Origin: Myxococcales bacterium
Lineage (GTDB): Bacteria > Myxococcota_A > Bradymonadia > UBA7976 > UBA1532
Direction: 5' to 3'
DNA length: 64,000 nt
NCBI GenBank assembly: GCA_020633435.1
Contig: JACKDP010000001.1
Coordinates: 248,001-312,000 of the forward strand
A program made the translations under genes and the position numbers. Within the stretch, counting starts at the first letter, position 1. Each line of letters begins with the position of its first letter. This document shows positions 44,305 to 54,199 of the stretch, in pieces. The notes under the pieces are model-generated. The model saw only the letters and a program-made list of their open reading frames with translations. It had not been told where the DNA came from and ran no database searches.

Positions 44305-45678
44305 TCAGGGCACCAGCTCGAACCCCGACGGCAGCTTCGCCCGCACCATGCCATCCCGCGCCAGCGAGACGCGGGCCGTGGCGTCGTCGTAGCCCGCCTT
44401 GCTGAACGAGAGCACCAGCGTGCGGTTGCTCGCCGGGCGCTCCAGCGTGAACGGCGTGGTGCCGAGGGTGGTGCCCCCCTCCTTCACCGTCGCGCCGAGC
44501 GGGGTCGACAGCACGCGGATGCTCACGGTGCCGGCGTCCACCACGACCGGGCGGTCGGGCGGGGGCCGGTCGGTGCCGGGCCGCTGGGGCGGCGGCTTCG
44601 GGGGCTTCGTCGCGGGGGCCGCGTCGGGCGGCGGCGGGGCGGCGTCCACCGGCGCCGCGTCCACCGGGGCCGCGTCGGGCTGCACGGCGGCGTCGAGGAT
44701 GAGCGGCGGCAGGGCGGCGTCCGGCCGGGGCGCCTCGGGCGAGCGCAGCGCCAGCCAGGCCCCCACGGCGAGCCCCACGACCGCCAGCCCCCCGAGCACC
44801 CACGGCAGCGGCGAGCGCCCGCCCAGCGTCCCTTGCAGCGCGACGGCCAGCTCGGCGGCCGACGCGAACCGATCGCCGGGCTCCTTGGCCAGCGCCCGCT
44901 CCACCGCGGCCGCCAGGGCCCGCGGCACCCCGGGCGCCCGCTGCCGGATGGGCTCGAAGGGCTCGTGGGCGTGCTTGAACAGGACGGCCATCGCCGTGGG
45001 CCCGTCGAAGGGCACCGCCCCCGTCAGCGCGTGGTAGGCGATGACCCCCAGGGAGTACACATCGGCCCGCCCGTCCACCTCGGCCGCCGACAGCATCTCC
45101 GGCGCCATGTAGCGCGGGGTGCCGATGGCGTTCAGCGAGAGCTCCGCCTCGCCGGCCTCGGCCACGATGCCCAGATCCATCACCGTCACGCGGCCATCGG
45201 CGCCGACCATGACGTTGGCGGGCTTCATGTCCCGGTGCACCAGCCCCGCCATGTGCAGGGCCTGCAGCGCGCCGCACACGTCCACCAGGATGGGGATGAG
45301 CCGCGCGGGGGCCAGGGGCGCGTCGGTCTTGAGGATCTGCGAGAGCGTCTGGCCCTCGATGAACTTCATGACCATGTAGTAGAGGTCGCCGGCCCGGCCC
45401 ACCGCGTAGACGGGGACGAGGCCGCGGTGCTCCACCTGGGCGAGGGCCTGGGCCTCCCGCATGAACCGCTTGATGGTGTCGGACCCGCCGCCCCGGGCCT
45501 GGAGCACCTTGATGGCGACGGCCCGCCGCAGCGTGAGGTCCGTCCCCCGGTACACGACCCCCATCCCGCCGCGCCCCACCTGGGCGTCGATGCGGTAGCG
45601 GCCGTCTACGACTTCGCCGGCGGCGAGGGGTCCGTCGTTCAACGCGTGGCGCTCCAGCGGCCGGTGGCTGCGGTCCAT
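44305..45678 (-). CDS. Ser/Thr protein kinase with transmembrane helix and PEGA-like tail
   Basis: The 457-residue protein has a complete Hanks-type kinase domain (about 28-290): GRGGMGVVY, K57 in VAIKVL, HRDMKPANV with D150, the Mg-binding Asp D168 in DLG instead of DFG, and APEM. A single membrane helix (about 323-345) follows. The extracytoplasmic part is a Pro/Asp/Ala spacer and a PEGA-like domain (VLSTPLGATVKEGGTTLGTTPF). It could sense envelope state and phosphorylate cytoplasmic targets. It is divergent from a second kinase gene and convergent with the caspase-2 operon. Confidence 0.92.
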   Translation of the reverse strand: MDRSHRPLERHALNDGPLAAGEVVDGRYRIDAQVGRGGMGVVYRGTDLTLRRAVAIKVLQARGGGSDTIKRFMREAQALAQVEHRGLVPVYAVGRAGDLYYMVMKFIEGQTLSQILKTDAPLAPARLIPILVDVCGALQALHMAGLVHRDMKPANVMVGADGRVTVMDLGIVAEAGEAELSLNAIGTPRYMAPEMLSAAEVDGRADVYSLGVIAYHALTGAVPFDGPTAMAVLFKHAHEPFEPIRQRAPGVPRALAAAVERALAKEPGDRFASAAELAVALQGTLGGRSPLPWVLGGLAVVGLAVGAWLALRSPEAPRPDAALPPLILDAAVQPDAAPVDAAPVDAAPPPPDAAPATKPPKPPPQRPGTDRPPPDRPVVVDAGTVSIRVLSTPLGATVKEGGTTLGTTPFTLERPASNRTLVLSFSKAGYDDATARVSLARDGMVRAKLPSGFELVP

Positions 45679-45708
45679 CCACCCCCGACGCGCACACCAG
45701 GGGTCCAG

Positions 45709-45728
45709 CAGGCTTTATAAGCTGCCTG
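45709..45728. promoter_or_regulatory. AT-rich inverted repeat between divergent kinase genes
   Basis: CAGGC and GCCTG flank an AT-rich core (TTTATAAGCT) in the 101-base gap between the two kinase starts. The core is a plausible -10 region for either gene. It could be a shared operator. Confidence 0.25.
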
Positions 45729-45779
45729 TGAGGACCGTATGATGGCAAAAAGCCCTGGCTGTCGGAACATCATCCCCGC

Positions 45780-46874
<1,095 letters not shown>

Positions 46875-46877
46875 CCC

Positions 46878-47591
46878 ATGGATCTCAAGCGCGTCTTCGC
46901 CGTCCTCTGCCACCCGGAGGACCCGCGCAACGTGGGCGCCGCCATCCGCGCCGTGGCCAACCACGGCCTCGGCGGCCTGCGCTACGTGACCCGCGGCGGC
47001 TTCGGCGAGGAGGAGCTCTTCCACTTCTCGGCCGGCGCCTCCGAGAACGTGCCCGTCGAGGCGTTCAGCGAGCTGGACGCCGCCATCGCCGACTGCGCCC
47101 AGGTGCTCGGTACCTCGCGCCGCACCCGCGATCCCCTGGCCCCGCCCTGCTGGCCCGCCGCCGGCCTGCGCGCCCGGCTCGCCCGCAAGGGGCGCGTCGC
47201 CCTGCTCTTCGGCACCGAGCGCACCGGCCTCGAGCGCGACGAGGTGGACCGCTGCCAGGCCATCGTCGCCGTGCCCACCACGCCGGCCCACTACTCCCTC
47301 AACCTGGGCCACGCCGTCGCCATCCTGGCCTACGAGCTGGCCCGCCCCGAGGAGGCCGTCGGCCCCCCGCCGGCCCCGGCCGCCCCCCTGCGCGCCCCCG
47401 TCGAGGTGCGCGAGGCCTTCTACCGCCGCGTCGAGGAGATCAGCCGCGCCACCGGCTACCCCCCCGGCCGCAACCCCGAGCTCTTCGCCCGCAAGCTGCG
47501 GCGCGTCCTGGACCGCGCCAACCTCAACGCGGCCGAGTTCGGCATGATCGCCGGCGTCTTCTCCGAGCTGGAGCGCCTGCACACGCCCTGA
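46878..47591 (+). CDS. SpoU/TrmH-family RNA 2'-O-methyltransferase
   Basis: The 237-residue SPOUT enzyme has the three family motifs: PRNVGAAIRAVANHG (motif 1, catalytic Arg/Asn region), VALLFGTERTGL (motif 2) and VPTTPAHYSLNLGHAVAILAYEL (motif 3, the knotted SAM site). The lead (VFAVLCHPEDPRNVGAA) resembles TrmJ-like tRNA Cm32/Um32 methylases, but the substrate cannot be set by eye. It is probably co-transcribed with the upstream kinase (three-base gap) and the downstream secreted protein (ten bases). Confidence 0.87.
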   Translation: MDLKRVFAVLCHPEDPRNVGAAIRAVANHGLGGLRYVTRGGFGEEELFHFSAGASENVPVEAFSELDAAIADCAQVLGTSRRTRDPLAPPCWPAAGLRARLARKGRVALLFGTERTGLERDEVDRCQAIVAVPTTPAHYSLNLGHAVAILAYELARPEEAVGPPPAPAAPLRAPVEVREAFYRRVEEISRATGYPPGRNPELFARKLRRVLDRANLNAAEFGMIAGVFSELERLHTP

Positions 47592-47601
47592 GGAGGCCGC
47601 C

Positions 47602-49521
47602 ATGCGCGCCCTGATCAGCGTCCTCGCCGCCCTGGCCCTGCCGGTCGGATCCGCCCTCGCCTGCAGCTGCATCGAGGCCATCCCGAGCCGCGAGGTGGTG
47701 CCCCGCGACGGGGCCACCGGCTTCCCCGTGGACGGCCGCGTGCGGATCTTCCTGTCGGCGTTCCCGCCCGCCCTGCGCGCGCGCCTGGCCGACGAGTACC
47801 GCCTGCGCGGCCCCGAGGGCCTGGTGCCCCTCCAGGCCACCGTCGTCGCCACCCGGCTCGACCTCGCCGCGACGCTGAAGCCCCGCACCACCTACACCCT
47901 GGAGCAGGTCTTCGCCTACGACGCCCACGGCCAGCGCCTCTCCGACAGCGAGCGCTTCGCCACCCTCCGCGGCCGCCCCGCGGCCCAGCGCCTGTGGTAC
48001 GCCGTGAGCCGCTTCACCACCGGCGACGCCCGCGCGGTGGCCCCGCCCGCCCAGCCGACGGTCGAGCGCGTCAACGTCGGCTACCGCCACGGCGGGGGCG
48101 ACTGCGGGCCGGGCACCAGCCTGTACGCCCGCTTCCAGGTCCCGGCGGCGGGCCCCTTCGACGTGCTGGAGCTGGAGGTGGACGGCCACGGCGTCGTCGC
48201 CACCGCGCCCGCCGCCGGCCTCACCGACCTGGGCGTCAGCGATCTGCTCTGCAACCCCGACCCCTACTCCCTGGGCAAGGGCCCCCAGCGCGCCCGGGTC
48301 GCGGCCGTGGGCGCCGGCCCCGCCCGCCCGAAGCCGGCCCCCTGGACGGACGGCCCCCAGGCCGCCTCCAGCCTCTTCGGTCGCGCCGCCCGCCCGCGCA
48401 CCCCGCTGCCCCCGGCGACGTTCGATCCCTGGTTCACCCCCGCGGCCGGCGAGGCTCCGCCCGTCGAGGCCGCCGGCCCCGCCCGCTGCCCCCACGGCCT
48501 CACGCGGGCGTGGTCGGCCGTCGCCGACGCGGCCTGGGGCCCCACCGACTACGGCGCGTGGATCGGCCTGGGCGGCACCGCCGACGGCGCCTGGCTCGCC
48601 GCCGAGCCCGGCGAGCAGGCCCGCCTGGTGCGCGTCGGCCCGGGCGGCGTGACGACGACGCCCCTCGACGAGAGCGTGGAAGCCTCTGATTTCACGGATG
48701 ATTCGGCCACCCTGCTCCTGCGCCACCGCGACGACCAGGTCGTCCGACTGACCGCGACGTCGCTGGCCGCCGACGGCAAGGCTCGCTGGGCGACGCCCCT
48801 CACCACCGAGCACCTCAACTGGCATGGCCGCGTCGCGCGCTGCGGCGACCGCGTCCTGGTGGCCTACACCCAGGTCATCGGCCAGGCGTACGGCGACGCC
48901 CGCCTGCACTGGGCCCTGCTCGACGCCGCCGACGGCCGCGTCGTGCGCCGGACCACCCTGGCGGACGCCCCCGTCCAGGGCTTCGGCGAGGGCAGCGGCG
49001 TCGGCTGCCACGGCGACGGCTTCCTGCTGGTGCTCGGCGTCCCCCGCGGCGCCGCGGCGTGGCGCATCGACGCCGCCGGCGTCGCCACCGCCAGCCCGGC
49101 CCCCCCCGGCACCACCTGGTCCATCGCCCGGGACGGCGCCGGATCGGTGGTGGCCAGCAGCACCCGCGAGGGCGTCCGGGTGGCCTTCCTCGACGCCGCC
49201 GGCGCCGAGACGCGGGTCGTCCTGGCGGCCCGCGGCCACCAGCAGCGCAAGCCCGTCATCGCCGCCGGCCCCGACGACCTCTTCGGCCTGTCGTGGGAGG
49301 CCTGGCCCGGCGACACCGCCCACGCCACCGTGCTCGATCGCACCGGCCGCGTCGCCGAGCCCCTGGCCCTCGGGGCCGGCGCCCACCGCCGCACCGCCGC
49401 CATCGCCGGCGCGCCGGGCGGCTTCGTCGCGGCCGCCGTCGTCGAGCCCGGCACCGAGGTCGAGGGCCTCGTCTGCGCCCCCGCCCCCCGCGGCGGCGCC
49501 CCCGCTCGCCTCGCCCCCTGA
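47602..49521 (+). CDS. secreted protein with Ig-like domain, unknown function
   Basis: The 639-residue precursor has a signal peptide ending ALACSC, a plausible lipobox (C21) with a second Cys at 23. A bacterial Ig-like domain follows (VVPRDGATGFPVDGRVRIFLSAF...TYTLEQVFAYDAHGQRL), of the Big_5 type in which positions 30-130 form the fold. The remaining 450 or so residues are beta-rich with repeated GxxGGxWxA and RVLVAYTQ stretches that suggest a propeller. The function is not recognised. GAGGAGG lies before the ATG and the gene closes a three-gene transcription unit. Confidence 0.72.
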   Translation: MRALISVLAALALPVGSALACSCIEAIPSREVVPRDGATGFPVDGRVRIFLSAFPPALRARLADEYRLRGPEGLVPLQATVVATRLDLAATLKPRTTYTLEQVFAYDAHGQRLSDSERFATLRGRPAAQRLWYAVSRFTTGDARAVAPPAQPTVERVNVGYRHGGGDCGPGTSLYARFQVPAAGPFDVLELEVDGHGVVATAPAAGLTDLGVSDLLCNPDPYSLGKGPQRARVAAVGAGPARPKPAPWTDGPQAASSLFGRAARPRTPLPPATFDPWFTPAAGEAPPVEAAGPARCPHGLTRAWSAVADAAWGPTDYGAWIGLGGTADGAWLAAEPGEQARLVRVGPGGVTTTPLDESVEASDFTDDSATLLLRHRDDQVVRLTATSLAADGKARWATPLTTEHLNWHGRVARCGDRVLVAYTQVIGQAYGDARLHWALLDAADGRVVRRTTLADAPVQGFGEGSGVGCHGDGFLLVLGVPRGAAAWRIDAAGVATASPAPPGTTWSIARDGAGSVVASSTREGVRVAFLDAAGAETRVVLAARGHQQRKPVIAAGPDDLFGLSWEAWPGDTAHATVLDRTGRVAEPLALGAGAHRRTAAIAGAPGGFVAAAVVEPGTEVEGLVCAPAPRGGAPARLAP

Positions 49522-49583
49522 ACCCCGGTTCCCCCGCCCCCGCCCCCTGCTACAATGCCGCCACCACGGCGCAGGAGTGCCCG

Positions 49584-50072
49584 TTGAACGAGCTGCGGTC
49601 GTCGGGCCTGGCCCGGCTGGAGCCTCTGATCGGCCTCTGGGACACCCAGACCACCCGCCTGCGCGGCAGCCCCAACCGGCCCGTCGAGGCCGAAGGATCC
49701 GTGGAGAAGAGCTGGACGCTGGGCGGCCTGTACCTGCGCGAGGACCTCGCGGGGGTGGGCGCCAACGGCGAGCCCCTGCTCGGGCTGGGCTTCCTGGGCC
49801 ACGACGCCGTGCGCGGCCGCTACCAGGGGGCCTGGCTGAGCACCGGCGCCACCGGCCTCATCCACTTCCACGGCTGGCTGGAGGGCGACGCGCTGGTGCT
49901 GCAGGGCGAGGAGCCCGACGCCCAGGGCATCACCCGCCTCTTCCGCGCCGTCCTCGTCATCGAGGGGCCCGACCGGCACACCCTCACCCAGAGCTTCCTG
50001 GTGCGCCACCGCTGGGTGGAGGCCTTCCGCATCGTCTACACCCGGGCCGACACCGACACCGAAACCTCGTGA
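49584..50072 (+). CDS. DUF1579 family protein
   Basis: The 162-residue protein reads as the lipocalin-like DUF1579 family: LEPLIGLWDTQTTRLRGSP, then VEKSWTLGGLYLREDL and a series of antiparallel strands to the C-terminus. Family members are thought to bind small hydrophobic molecules or act as stress-response proteins; no catalytic residues are known. The start is TTG at 49584, with AGGAG seven bases upstream and no ATG or GTG nearby in frame. Confidence 0.7.
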   Translation: MNELRSSGLARLEPLIGLWDTQTTRLRGSPNRPVEAEGSVEKSWTLGGLYLREDLAGVGANGEPLLGLGFLGHDAVRGRYQGAWLSTGATGLIHFHGWLEGDALVLQGEEPDAQGITRLFRAVLVIEGPDRHTLTQSFLVRHRWVEAFRIVYTRADTDTETS

Positions 50073-50154
50073 ATCCGGGCACTTGGCCCCATTGCCCCCC
50101 CCACGACCGGCCCACGGCCGTTGACGCCCGCGCCGCCGCGAAGTATCAGGAGCC

Positions 50155-50958
50155 ATGAAGCTCAGCGAGGCGCTGGTCCTCTCCATCGACACCGAGACCA
50201 CGGGCCCCGACCCGACGAGCGACCGCGTCGTCGAGCTCGGCGGCGCGTACCTGCGCGGCACCGAGCGCCTCGGCCCGGGCCTGCGCGCCCTCGTCAACCC
50301 GGGCATCTACATCCCCGCCGGCGCGACGAACGTCCACGGCATCCGCAACGAGGACATCGAGAAGGCCGAGCCCTGGACTGGGGTGGCGGCCCGCCTGAAG
50401 GCCCACCTCGACCAGCTCCAGCCCGTGCTCACCGGCTACAACCTGCTCGGCTTCGACGCCCCGCTCATCAACGCCGAGAACCGCCGCAACGGCCTCGGCT
50501 GGGAGCTGCCGCCGGCCCTCGACACCTTCGTCTTCGCCTGGTACGGCCACCGCGAGCTGCGCAGCCGCAAGCTCAGCGCCATCTGCGAGCTCTACGGCGT
50601 GCCCCTGCCGGCCGACCAGGCCCACACCGCCGACGCCGACAGCCTCGCCTGCGGCTGGCTGCTCATGGGCATGGTGCAGGTGGGCCTCATCCCCGACGAC
50701 GTCGAGGGGGCCTTCGCCCGCCAGCGCGAGCTGCAGGCGCTCTACGCCGAGGAGACCCGCCGCTTCGGCCGCTACCTCTTCCCCGATCGCGACACCCAGG
50801 TGCTGCGCATCGGCCTGGGCAAGCACGCCGGCACCGCCCTCGACGACGCCGACGAGGAGTACCTGAACTGGCTCATCGGGCGGCCCGACCTGCCCGACGA
50901 GGCCCGCCACGTCCTCAACCGCAAGCTCGGCCGCATCGAGCAGCAGACGCTCTTCTAG
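50155..50958 (+). CDS. DnaQ-like 3'-5' exonuclease (DEDDh)
   Basis: The 267-residue protein has the three exonuclease motifs with all catalytic residues: D12 and E14 in SIDTETTG, D101 in GYNLLGFDAP, and H157 with D162 in HTADADS, the DEDDh class. It trims DNA or RNA 3' ends with two metal ions. The C-terminal 90 residues are helical and end with a charged RKLGRIEQQ. Only eight bases separate it from the next gene, which looks BRCT-like, so the pair may act together in DNA repair. It could instead be an RNase T-like or DNA polymerase epsilon-like protein. Confidence 0.87.
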   Translation: MKLSEALVLSIDTETTGPDPTSDRVVELGGAYLRGTERLGPGLRALVNPGIYIPAGATNVHGIRNEDIEKAEPWTGVAARLKAHLDQLQPVLTGYNLLGFDAPLINAENRRNGLGWELPPALDTFVFAWYGHRELRSRKLSAICELYGVPLPADQAHTADADSLACGWLLMGMVQVGLIPDDVEGAFARQRELQALYAEETRRFGRYLFPDRDTQVLRIGLGKHAGTALDDADEEYLNWLIGRPDLPDEARHVLNRKLGRIEQQTLF

Positions 50959-50966
50959 AGCCCAGA

Positions 50967-51479
50967 ATGCGAAGTGATCTCCAGGGCTTGCGCGTCGCCC
51001 TCTGTGGCGTCAAGCCCGCCCGCCCCCTCGCGCAGCGCCTCGAAGCCGCCGGCGTGACCGTCGCGGCCCGGCCCAGCCCCGCCCTCGATCTGCTCGTCTT
51101 CGGTGAGCCCCCGGGCTTCGCCGCCCTCGAGGCCGCCGACGCCGGCGTGCCCGTGCTCTGGCGGCCCGACGTCGAGGCCCTGCTGGCCGGCGCCCCCCTC
51201 GCCGACTTCATCGCCCCGCGCGGCCCGGCCGTGGCCGACGCCGCCGCGTTCATCGCGGCGCGGCTCGCCGCCGTGCGCCCCGTCATCGAGGCCGAGGAGA
51301 CGGGCGACCCCTGGGAGGACGTGCTGACGGTCACCCTGACGCCGGCCCGCGTCCTCACCCGCCTGCGCCACCTGGGCGGCACGCCCACCTACGACCGCAT
51401 CGTCGCCCTGATCCAGCGCCAGCCGTGGCCGCGGGTCACCGCCGAGGCCACCGGGAGCACCGCCCTGAGCCTGCGCTGA
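50967..51479 (+). CDS. possible BRCT-like domain protein, partner of the exonuclease
   Basis: A 170-residue cytoplasmic protein. The first 75 residues follow the BRCT pattern: LQGLRVALCGV, a helix PLAQRLEAAGVTVA with the Gly turn, and ALDLLVFGEPP at the end. The remainder is helical, with FIAARLAAVRPVIEAEE and a C-terminal DRIVALIQRQPWPR. BRCT domains bind DNA ends or partner proteins in repair and replication, which would fit the exonuclease gene eight bases upstream. The resemblance is by eye and weak. Confidence 0.45.
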   Translation: MRSDLQGLRVALCGVKPARPLAQRLEAAGVTVAARPSPALDLLVFGEPPGFAALEAADAGVPVLWRPDVEALLAGAPLADFIAPRGPAVADAAAFIAARLAAVRPVIEAEETGDPWEDVLTVTLTPARVLTRLRHLGGTPTYDRIVALIQRQPWPRVTAEATGSTALSLR

Positions 51480-51598
51480 TCCCTGGCCCGCGGGGGCTGC
51501 CTCGCCGTGGCATTGGACACGACCCCCGCGTTCTGGCAAGGATGCGCCCCTCTTCGTCACCGCGCGCCCGTCGGCGCGCCCTCATCCAAGGATCCCTT

Positions 51599-53144
51599 TT
51601 GAGCACCTTCCAGGAGCTGGCTCTCATCGAGCCCCTGCTGCGCGCCGTGCACCAGGCCGGCTACGAGCGCCCCACCCCCATCCAGGTCAAGGGCATCCCG
51701 CCCCTGCTGGCCGGCCGTGACGTCATCGGCTGCGCCCAGACCGGCACGGGGAAGACGGCCGCGTTCGCCCTGCCCATCTTGCAGCACCTCCACGCGACGC
51801 CGGCCGGGCACAGCGGCCGCCGCCCCATCCGCGCCCTCGTCCTCTCCCCCACCCGCGAGCTGGCCGCCCAGATCGGCGACTCCTTCGCCACCTACGGCCG
51901 CTACCTGCACGTCCGCCACCAGGTCATCTTCGGCGGCGTGAACCAGAACCCGCAGGTCACCGCCCTGCGCCGCGGCGTCGACGTCCTCGTCGCCACCCCC
52001 GGCCGCCTGCTCGACCTGGTGGGCCAGGGCTTCATCCGCCTGGACGAGGTCGACTTCTTCGTCCTCGACGAGGCCGACCGCATGCTGGACATGGGCTTCA
52101 TCCATGACATCCGGCGCGTCCTGGCCCTGCTGCCGAAGGACCGGCAGAACCTGCTCTTCTCGGCCACGATGCCGCCCGAGATCGCCGACCTGGCCGGCAG
52201 CTTCCTGCGCGATCCCATCCAGGTGGCCGTCACGCCCCAGTCGACCCCCGTCGAGCGCATCGACCAGACGGTCCTCTTCGTCGACAAGGCCGACAAGGCC
52301 CGCCTGCTGGCCCAGCTCCTCGTCGCCCCCGAGGTGGAGCGCTCCATCGTCTTCACCCGCACCAAGCACGGCGCCAACCGCCTGGTGAAGCAGCTCGGCA
52401 TGGTGGGCATCGAGGGCGCGGCCATCCACGGCAACAAGAGCCAGAACGCCCGCCTGCGGGCCCTGGACGACTTCAAGTCCGGCGACATCAAGGTCCTGGT
52501 CGCCACCGACCTGGCTTCCCGCGGGCTCGACGTCGACGGCGTGACCCACGTCTTCAACTACGACCTGCCCAACGAGCCCGAGAGCTACGTCCACCGCATC
52601 GGCCGCACCGGCCGCGCCGGGCGCGACGGCATCGCCATCTCGTTCTGCGACCACAGCGAGGGCGACTTCCTGCGCGACATCGAGCGCATCATGGGCGAGA
52701 GCATCCCGGTGAACCGGGACCAGCCGTACCACGACGAGTCGGCCGTGCCCCCGCCCCCGCGCTCGGGCCGCACCCAGGGCAAGGCCCCCGCGCGCAGCGG
52801 CGGTGGGGGGGGTGGACGCGGTGGGCGCCCGCCCCGCGAGCGCAGCGACGACCGGCCCCCGCGGGCCCTGCGTGAGCGCAGCGACGACCGGCCCCTGCGG
52901 GCCCTGCGCCCTGCGGCCGACCGCCCCGCCGCCGAGCGCCCCGCCGCCCCGCGCGCCGAGCGCCCTGCCGCCCCGCGCGCCGAGCGCCCCTGCCGCCCCG
53001 CGCAACGCCGAGCGCCTGGCCGCCCTGCGCGCCGAGCGCCCTGCCGCCGAGCGCCCCGCGCCGGCCCCCGCCGCGGACGGCGAGGGCCAGGCCCGCCGCC
53101 GCCGGCGCCGCCGCCGCGGCCCCCGCCCGGCGCCGACCGCCTGA
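51599..53144 (+). CDS. DEAD-box RNA helicase with frameshifted basic tail
   Basis: The helicase core has all family motifs: Q motif YERPTPIQVKGIP, Walker A AQTGTGKT, PTREL, TPGRLLD, DEAD, SAT, ATDLASRGLD and HRIGRTGRAGR. It unwinds RNA in ribosome assembly or decay. The tail carries RSDDRP repeats and AERPAAPR repeats. In the second AERPAAPR unit (near 52989) one extra C in a C-run changes frame. Without it the protein would end with QARRRRRRRRGPRPAPTA at 53144, as the downstream frame shows. With it, the frame reads nonsense through the next gene. The start is TTG at 51599 after AAGGA; ATG at 51542 is an alternative. Confidence 0.88.
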
Positions 53145-53167
53145 GACTTTTTTTCCAGTCTTTTCAG
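53145..53167 (+). repeat. 23-base T-rich direct repeat, copy 1
   Basis: It starts GACTTTTTTT and ends TCTTTTCAG, directly after the helicase stop. It matches copy 2 at 54097 in 20 of 23 positions. The run of seven T is exceptional for this genome. It could be part of an intrinsic terminator or a mobile-element end. Confidence 0.6.
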
Positions 53168-53168
53168 G

Positions 53169-54077
53169 ATGTTGAACCTCCCGCTCCAGCCCTGGCACGA
53201 CGCGCTCGGCGCCGCCATGGGCTGGCGCTGGACGCACCCGCCTGGCCGCCCCGGCCTGCGCGTCGAGCACCTGCGCGCCCCGGCCCCCTGGGGCCTCTTC
53301 CTCGGCGGCCGCCTGCGCTCCCCCGCCGGCGTGCACGCCTGGTACGTCATCAACGACTGGTGGGACCACGTCGAGCTGCTCCAGGGCCCGGCGCCCCTCG
53401 GCATCCTGCCCCCCATCACCGCGCGCGAGGCCGAGGCCCGCGCCCCCGACGCCTGGCTGCGCCCGCTGCTCGCGGCCCTCGCCGCCAGCCCTGCCAGCCC
53501 GCTGCACGGCGGCGTCTGGTGGGCCGGCCCGGCCAGCCTCTGGCCGTTCACGCGCCTGCGCGTCGACGTCGCCGAGGCCGCCGCCCGGCCCCCATGCGCG
53601 CACCTCGCCGACCACCAGGGCCGCCTGCTGCCGCTCCGCCCGCTGAGCGACGGCCGCCGCGTCGGCTTCTGGCGGAAGCACGCCCGCGCCGGGACGCTAC
53701 CGCCGCCGCTCCTGCTGGCGCTCTCTCACCTCGAGCTCTACGCCATCCTCGACGGCCACGACCGCCTGCTCGCCGCGCACCTGGAGGGCACCCCCACCGA
53801 CCCCGTCGTCATCGCGCCGCTGGTTGCCCAGCGCTGGGAGGCCAGCGCCCACCACGACCAGCGCGCCGCCCTGGCCGCCACCGTCGACCGGCTCGGCCCG
53901 GACGTCCCTGCGGGGCTCAACCGGGCCGTCATCCGCGCCTGGGCCGACCCCCGCCACGACCTCCCGCGAACCCGCGCCTGGCCCTACCCCGGCGGCCTCG
54001 ACGCCTGGCAGGCCGACGTCCGGCGAGCCACCCGACACCTCGACCGCAGCGCGCTGACCCTCGTCGACTTGGCCTGA
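53169..54077 (+). CDS. conserved-looking protein of unknown function
   Basis: Not recognised. The 302-residue soluble protein is rich in Trp (WRWTHPPG, WYVINDWWDHVELLQ, GGVWWAGPASLWPF), His and Leu and has no signal peptide or membrane helix. Codon use looks like that of real genes, with G/C in nearly all third positions. It starts two bases after one copy of a T-rich repeat and ends 19 bases before the second copy (54097), so it sits within a possible insertion unit next to a REP-type transposase. No strong ribosome site precedes the ATG. Confidence 0.6.
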   Translation: MLNLPLQPWHDALGAAMGWRWTHPPGRPGLRVEHLRAPAPWGLFLGGRLRSPAGVHAWYVINDWWDHVELLQGPAPLGILPPITAREAEARAPDAWLRPLLAALAASPASPLHGGVWWAGPASLWPFTRLRVDVAEAAARPPCAHLADHQGRLLPLRPLSDGRRVGFWRKHARAGTLPPPLLLALSHLELYAILDGHDRLLAAHLEGTPTDPVVIAPLVAQRWEASAHHDQRAALAATVDRLGPDVPAGLNRAVIRAWADPRHDLPRTRAWPYPGGLDAWQADVRRATRHLDRSALTLVDLA

Positions 54078-54096
54078 GCGGGCTGGGCGCTCGCGC

Positions 54097-54119
54097 GACT
54101 TTTTTCTCAGTGTTTTCAG
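54097..54119 (+). repeat. 23-base T-rich direct repeat, copy 2
   Basis: It starts GACTTTTTTC and ends TGTTTTCAG. Start-to-start distance to copy 1 is 952 bases. The first ten bases can also pair, with one G-T pair, with GAAGAAAGTC downstream near 54126, so this copy could form a hairpin ahead of the transposase gene. Confidence 0.6.
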
Positions 54120-54199
54120 CCATCTCGAAGAAAGTCTGCGACACGCGCCGCCCGTGACCGAAGAGAGAAGAGGCCCCCGCACGTGAGGAGGACTCTTCC

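Noticed and set aside
47524..49386. 620-residue minus-strand frame
   Set aside because: It is antisense to the Ig-like secreted protein and is low complexity.
53145..54157. Helicase frame continuing to 54157
   Set aside because: After the C-run shift the frame reads Pro/Arg/Ala-rich nonsense across the next gene; the true tail ends at 53144 in the other frame.
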